This document shows positions 60,458 to 64,000 of a stretch of 64,000 nucleotides of DNA, one piece after another. Both the position numbers and the translations under genes were made by a program. The stretch is from Thuidium tamariscinum. Taxonomy: Eukaryota; Streptophyta; Bryopsida; Hypnales; Thuidiaceae. Where the stretch lies: NCBI GenBank assembly GCA_947034885.2, contig OX344755.2, positions 9,116,501-9,180,500 on the forward strand. The letters run 5' to 3'. How positions within the stretch are numbered: position 1 is the first letter of the stretch; every line of letters begins with the position of its first letter. The notes under the pieces were generated by a model. The model had not been told where the DNA came from and ran no database searches. It worked only from the letters and a program-made list of their open reading frames with translations.

Positions 60458-60599
60458 TTGGTAAATTGGTGATATTCCATTACTTTTGGTATAGTTCAAG
60501 CCATGTAGCTTGAAACGAAAATTTATACCTACCCCAGTTTGTGAACATTTATGTCACAATTTTAGGTTTGAGGAATATTGCCCATGTGATGAAATTGAC
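60458..60599. mobile_element. Possible decayed ATGG-family MITE
   Basis: The left part GGTAAATTGGTGATATTCC and the right part (complement) GTCAATTTCATCACATGGGC, then AATATTCC, resemble the ends of the 28188 element. Boundaries and duplication are unclear. Confidence 0.35.
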
Positions 60600-60849
60600 G
60601 TTCTTAGCCAAAACCCAAGTGCCACTACCTCTAGGAGTCTAGGATTTTAATCAAATTACATTGTTCTACCATCTATTTGCTATTTGTGAAATGGTGTATG
60701 GATTTCAATTCACACCAAATTCCACTCTGGATTTTAATAAACTTCATGTGGGGATTATGCTGTGCTTCATTGTGCTTCATCTCCAGTCAAGTTTTGTTCA
60801 AGAAGAAAATATTTGAAAAAACAATCAAGCGGTATTGGCTTGCTGTTCA

Positions 60850-61655
60850 TTTTCATTGTCAGTGCCTCATTCTCATGAAGGTGCCGCAAGACCTCCTTTC
60901 TACCAGTGTCTAATAAATTCATGAAGAAAATATGTTCCATCTAAGTTACGTTTCTTACAGATGCATTCGGTACTGTCCAATTTGATAAGAAATGGCAATA
61001 ACATGGTCGCACAAATTCTGCATGTTCCAAGTGCACATTTTGCCTTAAAATAACGTTATGCGTGTTTGAAATTGCAACCGCTTCCATGCAAATCGCAAGT
61101 ACACATGATGAAATTCCATAATGCTCCTTCCTTTCAAGAATTGAATGCGTCACACCAGCACAACAATCTCAAGTTGGGAAACTCCACGCAAGTTCCATTT
61201 ATGTTTTCTCATCATCCATCTCTACAGAAAGCAACCTGGACAAATACTCCTCTAAGGTTGTGTACAGTCCAAGTCAAGTCGGTCCTACGTTCTTCACTCT
61301 ATGAATTCCCGCAAACTACACTCACTCTAATTGAAATGTGACCTTGAGTCTACAACCCAACTCCTACAATGTGGTGAACCACGGATCACTATGAAATTGA
61401 AAACCGATTGATACAGTGAAGCAAAACTATGCTTTCGTTGTTGAACAGTACTGGATCATAAGATAAGATTGAAACTTTTCACCAGTTAAATATCTTCTCA
61501 ACATCCTTGAAAGACGTGCACTTGAAGCCTCTTAACAAAGAGTCGTAACAAAGAGCCTTGAAAATTCTTTGTTCAAAGTCGAAATGAGGGAGTGCACACA
61601 GGTGGAAGGTCCAAACTCCGGCCCAGCATCTTACCTGCAGTCTTTCATCTTGTAT
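60850..61655 (-). other. 3' flank of the LBD gene, possible 3' UTR
   Basis: This is moderately GC-rich unique-looking DNA downstream of the LBD stop. Twenty-one bases after the stop there is a consensus splice donor, CTGCAG|GTAAG, with the intron side starting at 61634, so a 3' UTR intron is possible. No acceptor or polyadenylation site could be placed with confidence, and no other gene is recognised. Confidence 0.35.
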
Positions 61656-62962
61656 TCAGTGCAGAAGGGGCAGAAGCTGACGAAAGGGTTGTGGCGTCTG
61701 AGTCGTCTCCAATGCCCAGCCGGGTAACTTTGAAGGTTCACGAAGCGTAGTGTCAAGACTAGTGACTGATCCTTCAGAATTCACAGAGTCGCAAGGACTA
61801 GAGAGCCTCTTAATTCCCACCATCTTGTCTCCCACTTTCAAGGTCAAATCTAGCTCGAGCTGCTCACCTCCACCAACTGGCTCCTCGTGCACTCTTTCAC
61901 CAGAGTTCGAAGGAGGCACTGAAGTCGCGTCCATGCGGGCCCTGACCCTCCGAGGAGCCGCATACGCCAGGTTTTCTAATTGCACACCTCCTTGCCCAAG
62001 GCCATCCCTCCGGCTCTCTGCATTTGTATTTAAACCGTTCCAGCTGTCACATTGCATAAAATCTTTCTGCCAAATGGAACACGGTTCCACATTGACCGCT
62101 TCCTGACGCCAATCGTCACTGTTTCGTTGAACATTTGTTGCACGCTCTTCAAGCTCCAGGCCTTTAGCTGCAGGCAATTCAACACCGAGATTCATAGCAT
62201 CTCGATCGAGAAGAACGTCTGCTGATGTATTCGATGAGAAGGGAATTGCTGTCATTTGAGTAGGATCGTCAACTCTGCCAACTAAAGGAATGGGGAGGTT
62301 GCCAGATATAGCAAATGCCGGACTATATGGTGCAGAGGAACTCAAGTTCGCAGGCAAGCAACTGGAGGGAGACTGAGGGCGAAGTTGGCCACCTTTCAGA
62401 ACTGTGTCAACAGCCGCCTGACAGATTTGCCAGTTTCCATTCCAAAGAAGACCCACTGCGCCAAACACTGGATTCACTGTTCGTCCACAGGCCTCGTACA
62501 GAAGAGACTGAAACAACGCTGCACGTCAGCAAAACACAAGCCATGGTCACTTTCCACTGACGTCATGAAGACAAAGAACATGGAAAAGGAGTCTCGCATC
62601 TGTAGGCAAGTAAAACTCACTGCAATATATAAAAGGTTGATCTGCAGTTAACTGCTGGCAATCTCTGAAGGCAAATTCATTCATTCCATGAAAATGTCAC
62701 AATACAAAGTACTGACTAAAGAATATAAGTACTTCCCAATCAGTGATCGCAAAGTATCACAGGGGAATCAACATATACCAGGGCGCTGGATATCTGGCAC
62801 GGCACTGATTAAGCCCAAAAGTCCTGCGCGGCCGAAGAACTTGGCCACGAAAACAGTGGCGTAGCCTTGAGCTTCCGAGCTCTCAATCCACTGAAGGCAA
62901 GGACGAAGGATACAAGTGTCGCTGCAGCCTTTACGCAATACTCGACAACCATTACAACTCAT
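61656..62962 (-). CDS. Class II LBD (LOB-domain) transcription factor, two exons
   Basis: Plant-specific DNA-binding protein of the LBD family, expected to act in the nucleus. Exon 1 is 62962-62779 and exon 2 is 62518-61656, separated by a 260-bp GT-AG intron in phase 1 at the usual class II position; together they encode 348 residues. The zinc-finger-like block CX2CX6CX3C uses C3, C6, C13 and C17 (start [13 protein letters not shown]). It is followed by [13 protein letters not shown] (35-47), then across the splice by [20 protein letters not shown] (62-81). The LOB domain ends near residue 105. There is no complete leucine-zipper-like repeat, which marks class II. The C-terminal half is low in complexity, apart from an LxLxL EAR-type repression motif, LDLTL (284-288), and a basic MVGIKR stretch just after it. 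At 348 residues it is longer than most class II proteins, which usually have 200-300. Arabidopsis LBD37-42 act in nitrogen and anthocyanin control; the same role here is only inference. The ATG lies in AAAATGAG context. Confidence 0.93.
62519..62778 (-). other. Intron of the LBD gene
   Basis: The donor reads CCTG|GTATAT and the acceptor GTGCAG|CG on the minus strand. Removing it restores the conserved QRPALFQSLL junction of class II LBD proteins. A single intron at this point is typical of the class. Confidence 0.9.
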
Positions 62963-64000
62963 TTTGCAAGAAGTTACTGAAATCTATTCTGAGGATTGGT
63001 TTTGTCCTTCAGTTCTCGTCTTCGTTCGATTTTCGATAACCTCCTCGAGTGGCTATACAATGCACTGAATATCTCAAGCTACTAAACTACACGGTAACCC
63101 GTTTCCTCCCTGCACACCAAAGAATTATCGCCGATTAGATACTATTCATCCCGCAGTCAGGAACAGTACAAAGCTGTGCTATTTTCAACCATTCCTTTCC
63201 AACAGAACACACAATAGGGTGATCTTTTTCACAAATAGCATGCTTCATGTAGTCTCTCGAAGAACCAGGAAACAAAAGAAAAAAGTTAGGAATACTCGAA
63301 TACCAGATCATCAAAGAAGTTTGAATAGAAGAGTAGTGTAAAACGGTGCAACTAGGGTACATCAGAACTCGAAACGAAATTCAGTAGTTATGAACAAAAA
63401 ACGTGTGGATCATGATTCGCTGACCGAATCCCTCGCGTACACGGTATGTTTTCCCAAAGTACTGACACAACACTCCGAGCACCGAAGTAATCCATGACCA
63501 AAGAAATTCTAAGTTGCTCACAAGTTGAAGAATTCCTCATGATCAGCAAACTATTTCTGACGTAACACAAAATGAATTTCTTCGAAGCACCCGAAAAGAA
63601 ATGACCGCAGACTTCATACGTTCATCTTCTTTCCTGCACTTCTGCAGGGCTGGAACCGACTAAGGCAGTGAGGCATCGTACACCAGTGAGACACCTCAAG
63701 CAGGACAATACTCGTGACCCTGAAAACCATCACTGTGCATACCAAACAGCTAAATTACGTGCCGGATCCTCACAGCCTCAACTCGACGTACCAAAATCCT
63801 AACAAACAGAACCGTGAATCTTTTAGACATGCACTGTGCACGATTTCAGAACGCATTTGACAAAGAAATTCATCCGAAATTTTCAGAAAATCATTCTCAC
63901 AAAAGCAAGGAACAGAGTATTGCTTTCCGTTTACTCCACTGATCCTTAAAAGAGATGAACTTAGAAAAGTGAGGAACGTAGATGATTAACGCTCGACGCC
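62963..64000 (-). promoter_or_regulatory. 5' flank and probable promoter/5' UTR of the LBD gene
   Basis: This stretch upstream of the LBD ATG has balanced base composition and many CpGs, unlike the AT-rich repeats elsewhere. No second gene or clear coding frame is visible. A TATA-like TGTATAG lies about 95 bases upstream of the ATG, but the transcription start cannot be fixed by eye. Confidence 0.4.

Noticed and set aside
61750-62106. 118-codon open frame on the plus strand
   Set aside because: Antisense shadow of LBD exon 2.

Overview
The window looks like nuclear DNA of a land plant. It carries one intact class II LATERAL ORGAN BOUNDARIES DOMAIN (LBD) transcription factor gene at the far right, a broken chromodomain-type Ty3/gypsy element, and plant-type Stowaway, Tourist, CACTA and hAT-like miniature elements. 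Most of the sequence is very AT-rich and almost free of CpG, as expected of old methylated repeats decayed by cytosine deamination. The LBD domain reads most like those of gymnosperms, ferns, lycophytes or mosses. A very low-GC gymnosperm such as Welwitschia would fit, but the species cannot be fixed from the sequence alone.

Layout. 1-5,160: AT-rich repeats, with two foldback elements of a family ending in GGGTGATTGCAAGAAA, a repeat called family B here, two CACTA relatives and a small palindrome flanked by 14-bp direct repeats. 6,140-7,521: a 1.4-kb palindrome whose arms are built of tandem units. 7,522-13,700: mostly anonymous AT-rich DNA with fragments of families B and F and one TIR element. 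13,700-16,964: foldback elements nested or stacked on each other. 17,837-22,918: more miniature elements, ending in a Stowaway element. 22,919-24,909: a CpG-rich island bracketed by two Stowaway elements. 25,410-38,176: repeat mosaic, with a 1.18-kb element that has an 8-bp target duplication, a Tourist-like element, palindromic MITEs and a possible host gene remnant at 36,986. 38,177-45,540: remnants of LTR elements (two diverged ~1.9-2.1-kb LTR-like copies with TATA boxes) and several tandem-repeat blocks, one an alternating dimeric repeat. 47,845-52,814: broken Ty3/gypsy chromovirus with its 3' LTR. 53,118-60,600: repeats around a second CpG-rich island (55,160-56,760). 60,850-64,000: the gene-proximal region with the LBD gene on the minus strand.

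Only the LBD gene can be supported as a working protein-coding gene. The main result of the hunt is the foldback family ending in GGGTGATTGCAAGAAA. At least nine full-length copies lie in this window and seven have perfect 4-bp target-site duplications of unrelated sequence. Several are near full-length palindromes, and some insertions can be checked against uninterrupted related copies elsewhere in the same window. The duplication length and the termini do not match the common plant DNA transposon superfamilies, so the family may belong to a rarer superfamily or be undescribed.
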